A stretch of DNA of 64,000 nucleotides from Sipunculus nudus (GCA_026874595.1 CM049312.1:77663429-77727428), one strand, 5' to 3'. Counted from the stretch's first letter, positions 27,207-41,029 are shown. Notes: generated by a model from the sequence alone, not told the origin. Program-made: numbers and translations.

Positions 27207-27551
27207 GGTATTGGTCAGATTAACCAAAGATTAATTCTACGCCAATTTTATAATCGTCACACAGACGTGCTGTTTTCAATAGTGAATCGAAAACGAAAGA
27301 GTTCTGGATCGGGACAAAGTGAGAGACTGGCATTGTACAAACCGGCTGCCTCGTAGAAGCATTGTTGTTACCCGGGGCTCTCTATACCGTGTGGAAGTGA
27401 CTGAAGGCTGTATGATCGAGCTCTGCCAGAATGGGGTGGAAGCTTTACGGAAAATGACTTAAAAGGAACCGGAATTTGTGTTTGGAGCAGAACTCTAGTT
27501 TTTGATCAACCAGGTTTAATTTACCGGGTGTAGGTAAATCTTTTGTACCAT

Positions 27552-27976
27552 ATGATTTTCCCTCACGGGCGTCAGGAAGGTGTCCCACATCATAGTTTAA
27601 CCTGTGCCAACCCAGGGGCTGGGGTTGGAGCGATGGCTGCCTACCACCCCCTCCTGTTGCATCGTCCTACGGACTACAGTGTTAACAGCCTGCTTGGTTC
27701 TAATCACCCCCACTATGTACCTGGGGTCAGTCCTTTCGCCGGACATCATATTACAGCGTCAATTTTGCCCAAATTACAACAAACTGTAGCCCGTGCTCCT
27801 ATGAGCCCGGCGGACTTTCTGGCTCACCAGCATGCCCTAAGGGCGGGGCACATGCGTTCTTTAGAACCCCCAGAAGCCGACGTTCAAGACGACCCCAGGG
27901 TGGACTTGGAAAGCAAAGACCTTTGGGAGCAATTCCATACCAAGGGTACTGAGATGGTAATAACAAAATCCGGCAG
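27552..27976 (+). CDS. Tbx2/3: Tbx2/3 exon 1: N-terminus and start of T-box
   Basis: The first ATG (27552) follows an in-frame TAG at 27531-27533, so the frame opens just here. A second in-frame ATG at 27633 (residue 28) has a better context, with G at -3 and G at +4, and begins MAAYHPLL, resembling the MAYHP start of vertebrate Tbx2. Either may be the true start. Residues 42-48 (YSVNSLL) look like an eh1 Groucho-binding motif. Residues about 114-142 begin the T-box (DPRVDLESKDLWEQFHTKGT, then EMVITKSG). The exon ends at 27976 with donor GTCAGT, splitting codon 142 (AG|A, Arg) in phase 2. Reading past the donor gives 11 unrelated codons and a stop, which supports the boundary. Confidence 0.93.
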
Positions 27977-28811
27977 GTCAGTGTCAATTTATTTATTATC
28001 AATTACTTAATTACTTTGTTAATTCATTTTGAGGAAACACTATGAAATGACCATTAATCTAATAGAGCTATTAATCTCGAGCTCTGCCCAAATGAAGATA
28101 ATCTTGATTAAATTATATTATTTTGTAAGAAACATTTGGAAAACATTTTATTATTTATAAATTGAATTAATCATTATTCCACGTATGGTCATTAGTTGAT
28201 TATATTTAATATGATTATTAGCATTCATTTAATCAAAGTAAAAATAATAATGATCAAAACAGCCATGATTCTCTAAAAGAACATTGAATCTGTAAATTAA
28301 ATATTTTTTTTGTCATAAAAAAAAATGATAAATATATATATATGAAACAAACTTTGCATCATACACCAGGGTTTCGTTTACTGTAATCGACAAATATCAC
28401 CTTTTACCAAAAAGCTGGTTCTTAGAGTGTGAATATTACAGCTTTCACCAAGACCATGTTAAAATATTCATGTGTCACAGCTGTAGGGGAAATAGCTCAG
28501 AAATCCATTTAATAAAATCTTAATATTTATAGAAACGAAAGGAAAAGGTTAAAATTGTCATGGAAACCACATAAAACAATAACATAATAACATTTTAATT
28601 ATTTGGTTGTCAGACCGGTTAGTACAGGTATTGGTTTATTTGTACATTTGATTAAATTAACTAAACGTAAAATAAAAAGTGTTATTTTTTTCTTCATTTA
28701 ACTGTCCAATTTTTTTAAACACACATATCTAGACATGATAAATGTTTGTGTATATCTAATATCTTTATAATAGTCAATAGTGCTAAGACACACTATAACT
28801 ACATTAAATGA

Positions 28812-28816
<5 letters not shown>

Positions 28817-28864
<48 letters not shown>

Positions 28865-28866
28865 TG
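28817..28866. repeat. (AT)n microsatellite
   Basis: About 45 bp in intron 1. Confidence 0.95.
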
Positions 28867-29579
28867 TAGTAATATATTTCGAGTGCAATGTTGCTTCAAA
28901 CAAGTTTGCCCATCTGCCTATTAAGTCGTATTTGCCTTAATCGTTTTTTTATGGATAATATTAATAAACACTGCATAAAAATATTTTCCAGATTATAAGT
29001 ACTAAATACTAAATCACATGGTTCGGAAATAATGATATATTAATATACTACATAATTTTTGGTAAATAAATATATTACATGCGAGAAATCATGAACCTTC
29101 CCTCAAAGGAAACATTTGATTTAAGTATTTATAAAGATCTGTGGTTTGGACATTTTTTTCACAACATTATGCTATTATTTAACGATTGAACATCATTCCA
29201 CTCGGCTTCACATGTGTTATCTTGTTGGGTAAACACAAAGCACTCGTCTGAATATCTTATCTAATTCCTCCCCGTCTGCGAACATAGCAAAGCAAACATT
29301 CAGGTGCTTAAAGGAGGAGGAAAAACACGGTGTACAAATATGTTCAGAACCCACACCAAATACCTCCGTCACTTTCCCACTACCAACAAGGGATTTGTCT
29401 CCAGTTATACGTAACATTCACTGTCTGTCTATAAAAATTCTAGGTATTGTTCCAAAGGATTCAAAACGATAAGAAATGTCTACTTGTATAAAAAAGTTGG
29501 TATTATATGCTATATACACATATGTTTGTTAAATCGTGCGCATGCATTTATAGTTGGTAATATCAAACTTTATGTTTGT

Positions 29580-29582
<3 letters not shown>

Positions 29583-29630
<48 letters not shown>

Positions 29631-29635
29631 TATAC

Positions 29636-29670
<35 letters not shown>

Positions 29671-29671
29671 T
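29583..29671. repeat. (AT)n microsatellite
   Basis: About 90 bp with ATACAT interruptions near 29625-29650. Confidence 0.95.
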
Positions 29672-29786
29672 GAATGGTCATGTATAATATATTTGCCTCA
29701 GTTTATTATTTTTTTGTTATTATTAATTATGCCTTCATGCAACGTTGGTTGGGAATCTATTAGTTGCTGGTACGTTAAAGATTCTA

Positions 29787-29789
<3 letters not shown>

Positions 29790-29852
<63 letters not shown>
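29790..29852. repeat. (AT)n microsatellite
   Basis: About 60 bp followed by GAGAGAGA. Confidence 0.95.
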
Positions 29853-29854
<2 letters not shown>

Positions 29855-31813
29855 AGAGAGAGATACCGATATATATAGAGAGAAACACTGTTTGTTTCAT
29901 GGCTCATTTGCACTGACATAAACGAAACCTTTCTTCAATGTACGTGCACATCAATATAATGGGCAAGAGATCATCCATCCACGTTGGGTATTCCCGGAAC
30001 AAAAGCCTGGGTCTGCAAATACTGAGAAATAAAGGTTAACGACTGTCCGTCTGTCTGTCTGTGTAACTTACCCGGACAAGAAACAGACCTGCTTCTCTGA
30101 CAGTGCTTGGCGTTCTCTGGCCCGGGCTTCTCGTCGAACCCCCTGGGAAACCTCATTAAATTAGCAATGCGGAAAAAAAGGCAGCATCTCAAGATCATCG
30201 GTATCCAGAGGAAGAGAAGGGTTATGTGATTATTCTTTCATCCTCGTGTTCCTTGTGTTGTGTGCTGCAGGAAATGTATTCCCTTTTGTACATTCATCTC
30301 TGTGTATACGCGACACTTTGACCGTTTATTCTTCCTGTTAATATTTGAAGCAAACTGCATTTTTTTTTATTTTACCGGTTAATCTGTGATTGATTTTTTT
30401 ATTGTTAAATATATCAAGTATATCTTTGTTCTTTATTTCTCTATCTGTTTTTATTTTCTTCGCATGAAATGTGAATTTCATAATCTGACAATAAGTGGAA
30501 TTTGTCATCTGACAATTAGAAAGTTACTCGACAATAGAGATTTTTCTTACTGTAGAAATCAGGATTTAATTTAAAAAGATGTTGCAATTAAGGTTCTGAG
30601 GAATATCAAAACCCTTTATTGCATACATGCAGAATTGCCGACGTCATTTCGCATAAGCTGTAGGGAACTTAGTCTGTTAGTTTGACTCCTATCTAAAACC
30701 TATCTTATTTTGAAAATTAACCTCAGAAAATAAATCACTTCCTTTTTACGGAATATATATATATATCAGAGATTTTCTTTAGTAATTATAATGACATGTT
30801 ACTTAATTCTTTTTTAATCCAATGAACTCTTTTCACTTTACTATAATTTATTCACAAATTTTATGTTGTGATGAAATGTTTTAGATTACTTTATTTTGCT
30901 ATTCAGTTACAAGTGGACCCTCCAAATACACTTTAAAATAATAATAATAAAAAATTGAGGTATATATATGTTGCCCAATGTCCGTGAAAATGAAATACAT
31001 ATGAATCTTTTAGCATTATTCTGCACGCAGCACGTAATTTCTAGTGAAAAATTAAATATTGAACATGAAAAATTGATTAATCCTTAATTTATTTGAATTA
31101 ACATTCCCCGTCGTGAGGTTTATATCATGTTTAACTCAAGCAAAACATTTTAGCGTAGATCGAATTAATGTTACCTCAGTATGTTGTAACTGGGTGAATC
31201 GAACAACGTTGCCAATTTCATCATCTGTAATTTCTATAGTGCAGAATTTGTCAAGAATTATAAACTTACAATAAAAGTAATTTTCTTGCGCGGAGTCCTC
31301 CTACAGTCTTTTGATTAAAATAATTAGTTTTTAAATGTCATTTCAACCACCCGAGGTAACCTCGTACCCTTATTTCTGTTAATACACTGTTTGCTTTCAG
31401 TTACAGTCATTTTTTTACCCATTTAGAAAACTTTTAATTAATTTCTAAACCATGCAAAATCCTAGCGATTGTAAGTCTTAAATCATGCATTAATTAATTA
31501 ACTGGGTCCATCGTAAGCTTTTTTTCTGAATTCTCTGTTTAATTAAAGGCCATTAGCATCCATGCATTATCCTGTCTGGTGTATTACGTAACTGCATGGT
31601 ATTTATATTTTGCCGTTTACTGATTTGATTCTTTGTTTCACGCTAATAACCCCCTCCTGAAGTCATCTATCTGCAAAATTCTACTAACATTAACGTGTGG
31701 TTCCTTTATTTATTTGTCAGTTCATCTGGTTAAAATTACTCTTGCATGTGATAATTGTGAACGCATGTATTTCAAGCGTGTATAACCTGGTTTGCGGATT
31801 TAACACATGCAGG

Positions 31814-31816
<3 letters not shown>

Positions 31817-31887
<71 letters not shown>
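31817..31887. repeat. (AT)n microsatellite
   Basis: About 34 AT units. Confidence 0.95.
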
Positions 31888-31890
<3 letters not shown>

Positions 31891-32699
31891 GACTGAAGTA
31901 TCATTATATACCATAATTCCTGCATATACTAGTATTCAAATAAGAGTGTACATTAAAAATACGAACACTTGTATAAGACATGCAGGTCCTGGTTGTTCAA
32001 ACAGTTCAATCTTGGGAGAGTATAATATTTAGAGGTCAATTGATTAAGACAATATTTTGTATCAACCATTGTTATAACACAACATAGCAGTAGTGAAGTC
32101 AGAGGATATAACAATTAAGTAAAATATATACAGATCATAACAATTACATCATATCTTTATGGTCCTTACTCTGTTTGTAAATGTTTAATAATTTTATTGT
32201 AAATTTTACTTAAAACGGATGCGGGAGGCTGCATGCTTGAAAGAACGAAGCAGAGGTGTTATGTACATGAATATGTATAGGTTCTATACTCTGCATGACG
32301 TGTCTTCTGGGAGCAAGTTCACTTCATCATTAAATCACCCACTATCTTTGTATATAGACCGGGATGGGAAGAAAAGGTTGCTACATCTGTGTTGATCAGA
32401 AGTGCGCTGCTCCATATGGTTTCAGTCAGCTCTTTCATGCTTTATTTCATGAATGATTTGCGGTAAAAGCAGCCACGCAGAAAATGAGAACATGGAAGCT
32501 CAATGGTTATATTTCCTGATTCGATGAAAACAAATATTCTGTACATTTTATATATGTTTATATATCTGTTTTTGTATATATCAAACACGTTTAATTCACC
32601 GTATGCATGTATTTGTGGTCTGTTAGAAAATTTAAGGGAAACCAAGGTGTCTTTTTTTCAGTTTTTATAATTCGTCATGTAGCTAAACGATAAAATGAA

Positions 32700-33260
32700 T
32701 TGATTTTATAGCCCATGAAGATTGAGTCAAGGTATTTACTTCAAAGCGTGCATGCCGTTTCAGATCGATAGGGTTAGATAATAACACTGAAAGTGATGAC
32801 CCATTGTTCCAAAGTAGGAGAATTAAAACCTAAGTATGCTTGGCACGGCGTGGGGTCGACACAGTCGAGGCGCTGGTGTTGCTCATTAAATAGCTGAGGA
32901 AATCAAAGACTTGAAGTTTCAATTAGCCGCGTTTATCGGCAGATTTGATCACGTAATACCCTTTGTCCATCCGGGGTGGGCCATTTTTTACGCCACCTCA
33001 ATGTTGGTTTTGACGAGGGCGCCGCCCATGACAGAGATTGCAGTGTAATATCACAGCAAAGGTCCTTATTAATTCATAGCCCGGGAACTAATTTCACCGT
33101 CCTATCAAGCTCTTTGCGCCTTTTATTTTTACCAGACTTTCGATTTTATTATTTTATAAAACAAATCTGCCGTCTTTGACGGGATCTCGGTATTACAGGG
33201 ATTTGTATAATCGCGGATCGCGTGGATAGAGTGCTCGCCACCTTAAAGTCTCGCTAGTGA
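32700..33260. promoter_or_regulatory. GC-richer island in intron 1 (candidate enhancer)
   Basis: Contains CAATTAGCCGCG, CTCATTAAAT and TTTTTTACGCC words of homeodomain or Cdx type. No coding signal. Confidence 0.28.
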
Positions 33261-34129
33261 TTAATACTTCAGCATATATATACGCATGCACCATTATCAA
33301 CTTATATATCAACTTAATTGGTCTTTACGTAAAAAATAGCATTTTTAATACCTTTTTAACACTCAGTATAGCTTAAAGAGATAACAGGCGTACAGTGAGT
33401 ATACAGTGAGTATCAAACTGCAGCCTTATTTACTTCTTTATATAATAATTATAAAATGTCAGTAGTCTGTATTTGGTTATTTCAGGAAAACATGTGTATA
33501 AAATTACTGATCAGTCGCAAAATAAATATAATTTGTTGGAGGACATTTTAATTTCTCTGCAGTTCATGTTTTATATGTATGGTATGTTTCTTTGTTCACA
33601 TGGGTTCAGTCACGTGATTATATGAGGTAACGATGACCTGGCGTGACCTTTACGTGTCGTCTGCACACGTCCAGCTGTTGTTTCTCAGGCAGAGCTGTTA
33701 CTTTTCTCACTTATTCACTCATGTAAAACGTTAATACACCTTATATGGCACGTCATATAGTTTACATATATGTATTTTGTGTTCAGGGAATAGTTTGAGG
33801 TTCACTTAAGCATATCACGAATCTTATCAAGTACAGTTAAGAAATAATTGCATGTACATGAATGAGTTTACTAGCGAGAATATCGAAGAAGTTATTGAAA
33901 GTACATGTATTTGCACATTGAGGTCTGCTGGTTTCAACTTTCGTCCACAAGCTATTTTTTTTATCCTCCGTGAATTAACTATATAAACATGTTCTTTTGG
34001 ATATTTCCATATCTACTCTGATTATTATTTTATGAAACCCGTTAAAAAAGAAGCATAAGACACACAGGCACAAACATATATGCGCATGCACACAAACACA
34101 CACAGACTCGTTCTCTCTCACTGTCTCTG

Positions 34130-34258
34130 TCTGTCTGTCTGTCTGTCTAATCATTTGTTTATGCGCTCTCTCTCAGTGACCAATATATAACATGCTGGAT
34201 ATATAAATTTATATATATATATATCCTCAATATTATTATTGTAAAAATCGCCATTTAA

Positions 34259-34325
<67 letters not shown>

Positions 34326-34326
34326 A
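34130..34326. repeat. (TCTG)n and (AT)n microsatellites
   Basis: A short TCTG run near 34130-34148 and an AT tract at 34258-34326. Confidence 0.9.
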
Positions 34327-35081
34327 ATTACGCGTTTTAGAAGATATACCTCTTGGTGCAATATTTATACATATGCATTTGTTCAAACAAGTGTGTATAC
34401 GCATTTGTATACTGGCTGTCACCACAGCAAGGTTGATGAAACGAATTGTAAACATCACACAGAATATTGCCATGAATGATGAATTAGAAGATATGATATT
34501 TACGCCCACTGAAATACAAACTTGTTCCGGTATCTCCACCATCACACCAATACAACACATAAATGTCCCTCGTGCATGCCTCTAGCATTGCTAGCATATC
34601 TACGTATGTACAGCTTCCGCGTGCACCATCTAAATCAATCTGGCCTGTTCTTGAAAGCAATATATATGACAGATTTTTGTTTCATCTTACATGTACATCC
34701 ATGCAACACTCTCGTATACAAATCTCAACATGCACAGACCGGGGAACAGGCATTCCGATGGACTTACATCATTTGTAGCACAGGCAGACAAACCGACGGA
34801 CATCAGTTTGGCCCAGCAGGTATTGGCCCGGGGCTCATGGGAGTCGGTTCATGCGGCAAAATGCTGCTTCCAGACGGAATTAGATCGATAGCTTGGCAAT
34901 TTGATATTGAAGGCAGTGTGGGGATAGGAGATAGCATACAAAACGGATGCATAGGGACCAGGCATAAAGTGTTTGTCTATAACTAACCCGTTATCTGTGT
35001 TCTACAACACGCGGTCGTGAGCGATGTGTGTACCGTATAGCACTAACGGTCCATTACGTTTGTACCTACCTGAAGGCGTTT

Positions 35082-35285
35082 GTCACGTGACCGTGTGCAT
35101 CTGTATACTCTAACTAATCAAGATGAAGTCACAGAAGTTAGATCTTATCTTGTTATCTTATTACAGCAGTAGCTAACAGCGAGCCTATATACAGGAACAG
35201 TCATGCACATTGGCACCGGAAGTAACGACAGTATTTATGTGACGTCATATCAATTTCTCAAATTTTACGCCATCCGTCACGTGAC
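35082..35285. promoter_or_regulatory. Two GTCACGTGAC E-boxes flanking a CRE
   Basis: The 10-bp palindrome GTCACGTGAC occurs at 35082-35091 and 35276-35285, with the full CRE palindrome TGACGTCA at 35240-35247 between them and CCGGAAGT nearby (35218). It is inside intron 1. These are bHLH-Zip and CREB/ATF type words; function is inferred only. Confidence 0.3.
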
Positions 35286-36229
35286 TTCAAAACCCGCTTT
35301 TATCACTTTTTTAATGTATATTACCCCGAATTACACCTTTATAGCGATCAGGTTACCCCATCTCCTACTATAATTTTCGGATGAGGGCGGGATCATCCTA
35401 ATAGCGTTCCTCAGGCTTCTACTTGGAAGATACCAGACTCTCTCCCCACATAAATTCCCACCGTTTAAGACTCTCCTTGGACTCTCCTATATTTCCGTTC
35501 CCTTATCAAACCAGGTCTCCACAAACAAATTCGAAACCACCCATACACAGGGCTGCCATTTTGGCATACAGACTAAATAGCGAATGTATACTGGTCGCAT
35601 GTCGGAATTCAGAATATATATTATATTATATATTTATATACCTAAAAATAAAAGTGCAGTGCTTTTTTCTACATGAGTATAGTATTGAAATAAGCGTGCA
35701 AAGTGTTCAAAAGACTGCTTCAGCTGAGGCGCATGCATTGGAGAGAAGTCGCTGGAGCTCTCATAAATTATGTCTACCAGTTTATCTTATCCTATTTTAT
35801 CTAAAGTGAACTATAGGTTGAGTTCAAGTTAGTTTGAAAAATTGCTTAGGGCTATTGCAGCAACAGTCATTACGTCACAATGGATATTTAAGCTTAAAGT
35901 ATTTAAGCTTAAGATAAGCAGACTCGAGTATCAACTGCATTTGAATTCTGTATTTCAATAAATACTTGGGGATGACAAACTACATAGTTCTATTTAGAAA
36001 GAATGAAAAAACGTCAACAGTTATTTGTGATTATAGGATACTGCATGGCCGTGTATTTAAGGAGCGAAAAAACGGTAAACACATATAAAATTGACACATT
36101 TACACTTATTCTGTGTATACTTGTGGGCGTTATTATATTTATGTGTGTGTATTTATGAGAGCAGCACCTAGAAGCCTCGGCATGGGAACTTTTCAGGTCT
36201 GGTGTTTTGTTCGCAGCAGTCTGTTTCAG

Positions 36230-36890
36230 ATACACAATATACCACCCCAGCTAGGTTTCACCAACAAACAGTAGTTCCTCATAATCCAGTCCAATGCCTG
36301 GTAGTAACCGGGGCGGAAGGGGGATGAAATTTATAGAGAGCAACACAGACTTATGTTTTACCAAAGGAATAATACAACATAATGGCTGGCGTTTAATTTC
36401 ACGGCTGGGCGCGCACCTGTAAGACCGCTGCAGAGAACGCATAGTTCACGTGTTTGCAGTTCAAGCGCTCCGAACCGCAGGAAGAAAAGGGCCCCGTTCA
36501 AATCCCTCGGCATCAAGCAGGGCGCAAAAAACTACTAAAAGAACCCGCCCCTTCACTTTTTCAGACCTTAAGTGTTAATTTGCCATTGGTGTCAGTTTAT
36601 GGCCGCAGGCTTGATTTAGATCTTGCTTCTGGTGTATACATCGCCTCGTTGTTAGATTTCGTGGGCGCCCCTGTGTTATGGTAGGAGGCCCGGGCTGTGC
36701 TTGCGCCGCTCAGAATCGGGTTTCTTTAAGCCTTTATCTGTGGAACCTGAAAGTAACGTGTGAACTCCTCGCTCTTGCCGGGAGATTATCTCCACCAAAT
36801 GCACCCCTGTATCTCAAAGTGCATGAGATGCGCAAATCTAAAGATACGCTAGATATATTACCATGTCCCTCACGGCCTAAATAGTGTGTC
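36230..36890. promoter_or_regulatory. GC-richer island in intron 1
   Basis: About 650 bp with two overlapping 63-76-codon open frames on the two strands and no recognised domain; followed by a TC-rich and (AT)n tract. Confidence 0.25.
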
Positions 36891-36897
36891 TTCCTTT

Positions 36898-36989
36898 ATC
36901 AGACTCTCTCTGTCTCTATCTCTGTCTCTTACTCTGTCTCTCACTGTCTCACTCTGTCTCTCTCTTTTGGACTCTCTCTTTGTCTCTCG

Positions 36990-37038
<49 letters not shown>
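36898..37038. repeat. (TCTC/TCTG)-rich tract then (AT)n
   Basis: About 90 bp of irregular pyrimidine repeats followed by about 45 bp of AT. Confidence 0.9.
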
Positions 37039-37041
<3 letters not shown>

Positions 37042-37445
37042 ACGGTGAAAGTGACATCAGACTATCACTGTTACAAGTATTGTTATAACCGACAGGTTTG
37101 TGGTACAAGTTATTAGATCAGCTAGCATTTTAATCATATCACCTCGCGCCCTTCATGTTGAGATAGACCGAGCACTGTCACTTTCACTTGCGTAAATTGA
37201 CTTTGTTATTTGTGTTAGGTTCCCCCTTTTAAGGGAAATATTTTCGTTGGTTTTACTATCGTTTCATTTACTGTGTCTCTAAAGTAAAAACAGAGCAATT
37301 TATAAAAAACAGGGGAAGAGAAAAGTACTTTATGACCATGAACTTTTGTTTATCTGTATGTGTATAAATATTTCAAATATATGCCCTCTCATTATGTTAA
37401 GTTATAAACAGTGCATATAAGAAACATTAAATTGATCAGCCATCA

Positions 37446-37580
37446 TTATATATATATCTCTATATCTATATCTGTCTATCTGTCCATCTGTCTGTCTGTC
37501 TGTCTAACTATCCCTCTATCTGTCTCTCTATCTATCTCTCTATCCATCTCTCTATCTATCTCTCTATATATCTCTCTATT

Positions 37581-37652
<72 letters not shown>

Positions 37653-37694
37653 GAGAGAGAGAGAGAGACAGACAGACATACAGACAGACAGACA
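37446..37694. repeat. Compound (TCTA)(TCTG)(TC)(AT)(GA)(GACA) tract
   Basis: About 250 bp. The pyrimidine half and the purine half are complementary around a central AT block, like the tract at 21191. Confidence 0.95.
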
Positions 37695-38462
37695 GATAGA
37701 CTTATTGGTAGATTAATAGGTAGATATATGCATGTTTGTGCTTATATATTTATATATATATGCAGCCAAAAGTCGTCAGTGTTTTAAGCAGAGTACACGA
37801 ACACTGTTATTTTAATTGCAATACAAGGTCAGAGGTTTAGAACAGTGTGATAGTTGAATGAACAGTATTGTATTGCTGATGATCCACCATCATGCCAAGT
37901 GTCATTAGTGAACGCGGGACCTCAGTAACATAGCAGCAACCGTTAACGTATCAGTCATCAAGTCATTAAATATTCAAAACCCCAGCTCACGCATAGGTTT
38001 GGGTTCAGTACTACATAAGTCACCGCACTCATAATAACTTAAACCTGAACACTCAACATCTTATAAACAAATCCCGGGAGGATCAGCAAAGCTATAATGT
38101 AAAACATGTGTGGAGGACTTTGCCTGTTTACGTGGGGTCACTCACCTTCAAGAAAACTACTTTGAGTGTTTAGGATGGAATGTAAAGCAGACGTAGAAGA
38201 TGGGTTTTTGGTAATTTGTCATTGCGTTATTGTAATGTAAACATTTAGGTGTCTTCGCAGGAGACTGACACTGATATATCTTCATTCTGATAAGCTTGCC
38301 AATTGTAAATTTTTATTTGTTGTCTGTATATGCAATCTCTTTTCATCTCAGGTTTGGGGTTATCAGTGCGATTTGAGGGTAAAGTGACCTTATTTAAATG
38401 TACTGAATAGATCCTATTTGCATGCATTTTCTCTATACAAATAGGTTAATGACCCTATATAG

Positions 38463-38466
<4 letters not shown>

Positions 38467-38501
<35 letters not shown>
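38467..38501. repeat. (AT)n microsatellite
   Basis: About 17 AT units. Confidence 0.9.
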
Positions 38502-38503
<2 letters not shown>

Positions 38504-39465
38504 CATAACACACATACATACACATATAGTATTAATAATATCCCAACTATATAGGATGTGTGTGTATCTATCTATGATATTCATAATATTATGCCCAAAT
38601 TATGTATTTGTTGTCAGCTTGATTACATGAATCGAAATCTGCTTCGTTATGTACTTTGGGTCTTAACTTCGCACAGTTGTGCTTTGGCCTAACCACGCTC
38701 CTATATAATATACTTGTATGTATAAGTTTCATCCTGAGAAAGTGCAAGACAAAGAAAGATAAAAAATTGCGGTAATTTTAAAAACGGAAAGCAAAACATT
38801 AGTCTTGGCAAAGGTTTGTATCATGCCTGCGTGTCGTCTGCTACTAAAGCCCGCCAAGTGAAAGAAATGTACAAGGCTCAAGAAAACTTCCCAACGTCGA
38901 GTCACGTGGTGCGTGTATACCCTAGGGGCATGTCTGTGCACACATAGCGTTTGCACTTGCATGCGCAGCTAACCCCATTTATCCACAAACGCCTTTTTAA
39001 GCATTATTCTGTATATCCTGGAGAAATGTGTACCCGAAGTACTTTCTTTATTGAGTGAATAAGTGAAGTAAACACACGGCGTCCTTAACTCGGATGTCAG
39101 TCTATGTAAGTTTATTTAAAAGAGATATGCGTTAATTTACAAATTTACAAATCTAATTTAAGGCAGGACTTATTTATCGGTGAATTTGTATTGCCCTTAG
39201 TATTTGGAATGAACCTTAGAATAATATATAATGCTTATACTAGAGACAAATTAATTTGAATTATGCAAAAGAGCTTATCTATTTAATAGCTAAACTATAT
39301 GTGTAAATAAAAATGGTGCTTCTAGAACGGAAATTATCCAAACTTTTCAATATTATTAAAAAAAACTATTTATATCGACATATGGGATAATATATAATTA
39401 CACTTTTGTTCATTTGAATAAAATGTATACAAATGTATGAATGCAATTTGTGTGGTCGTTTATTG

Positions 39466-39466
<1 letters not shown>

Positions 39467-39497
<31 letters not shown>

Positions 39498-39600
39498 TAT
39501 TATTATTATTATTATTAGTAGTTGTATTATGATAATAATAATAATTATAAAAATAACAATAATAACAATAATAACAATTATAATAAATGCATATACATAT
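39467..39600. repeat. (AAT)n/(ATT)n microsatellite
   Basis: An AAT run meets an ATT run near 39498, making an inverted arrangement, then a degenerate AAT/AAC tail. Confidence 0.9.
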
Positions 39601-40960
39601 ATTATGTAACTGCCTGTCAAATAATTCAATTTATGGATAAGGACGGAAATCTCTAACGTATATTTGGGCTCACCAGCTAGGACCATGCATGCAGCCACGT
39701 AGCTTTTAAATCACCAAACCAGAACAAATCTCCTAATTCGACCGCACGTTTGTGTAGTTTTTGCTATGTAAACTTGGTAGCTGCATGCAGGGTTTGAACA
39801 ATACGGACGGCCCACCAGGGCGTCATAACTCAAACAATAAACCAGGAAACATGGTCGCTCTGCAAAAACTTAAACCTGACAAATTCAAAGAGCCTGTGAC
39901 ATCAGAACCACAATTAAACCAAAAATCTGAACACCTTATATGCCGTTGCTTATATATATAAACATATTTGTACATTTACAGACTTGAAGGTTATACACTA
40001 AGCCGAAATTAGTTATATTGTTTGTAATTGTTATTATGTGGCCTGCACGGTTCCTTTAAAGAGGCAATATATGTAGTATTTTAAAATTTTCTTATGTGTA
40101 AACATGTTGTTTTTAATGTTTAGATCCCAGTTATAAAGCAAATAAAATATTTTTGTTAGGAATCCGCATAAATCTTCAGAAAAGTAAAATGTGATGTCAT
40201 TTATTATCTGTAAAGTTCATAATATTTGTTGAGTCTTGATTCACATATTATACTGTAAGGTCAGTTGCCTTCTTCACTTGTATCAACGGAAATGACGTCA
40301 TGTCTTCAGACATCAGGGATAATGATATTAACTGTCCCTTTGTTTGACATAAATATTTATTTGTTCTCATGTTAAGTAAATTACCGAAGTCCCAATAATT
40401 ATAGATAGGAATAAAGACCCTTTCAATTGTTTCTTCAAGATAAATGTTATTTTATATGTTAGGCTTAAAGTCTGTATAGGGGCTTTGTCTGTTATATAAG
40501 GATTAAGGTAACCACATGATCAAGGAAATCTTCTGAATATTAAATTTACCCTCGTGACCGCTTGTTATATATATATATAACACTGAAGTGGTTTGTTGTG
40601 TTAAGGTTTAAGTTTCTGTTCACGTTATATTTTACCAGGCATTTTAGCAGTAACTATATAGGTTTGAACTGAGAATATATAAACCTTGGCCAATACGTAA
40701 CTTCTCATCCTCATACTGAGTAACAAAAAAAATCAGTATTGTTTTGGCCTTGGATTATTATTTATTTTAAATAAATGACCGTACAATTTTTGGTCGATTA
40801 CATAATTAAGACAAATAGAGTGTATATGAGATTTAAAGGCAATTTGGCGTCAGTACCATAAATATCCTTATTTACCATAAATATACCACAATTTTAAATT
40901 AACACATCACGTTAACTTTTTACATTATTCAGTTGCAGCCCTTAATGTATAACGTATATC

Positions 40961-40962
<2 letters not shown>

Positions 40963-41024
<62 letters not shown>
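40963..41024. repeat. (AT)n microsatellite
   Basis: About 60 bp with one AAA interruption. Confidence 0.95.
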
Positions 41025-41029
41025 GTAGC

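Larger units (their letters stand above)
25130..27551 (+). promoter_or_regulatory. Probable promoter and 5' UTR region of Tbx2/3
   Basis: This is the longest GC-richer, CpG-containing stretch of the window and ends at the Tbx2/3 start codon. It contains inverted CCAAT boxes (CTGATTGGCTGG near 25568; GCGATTGGTAAAT near 26302), a POU-like ATGCATATTCAT (25586-25597), a TATA-like CATAAAAG (26580-26587) and a T-box half-site-like AATTTCACAC (27197-27206). The region from about 26900 to 27280 is AT-richer and could be 5' UTR. No transcription start can be fixed from sequence alone, and a further upstream non-coding exon cannot be excluded. Short open frames here have no recognisable domain. Confidence 0.55.

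Noticed and set aside
34522-34986. 154-codon open frame in intron 1
   Set aside because: No domain, no similarity I recognise, overlaps several other frames, and no splice-site or promoter support.
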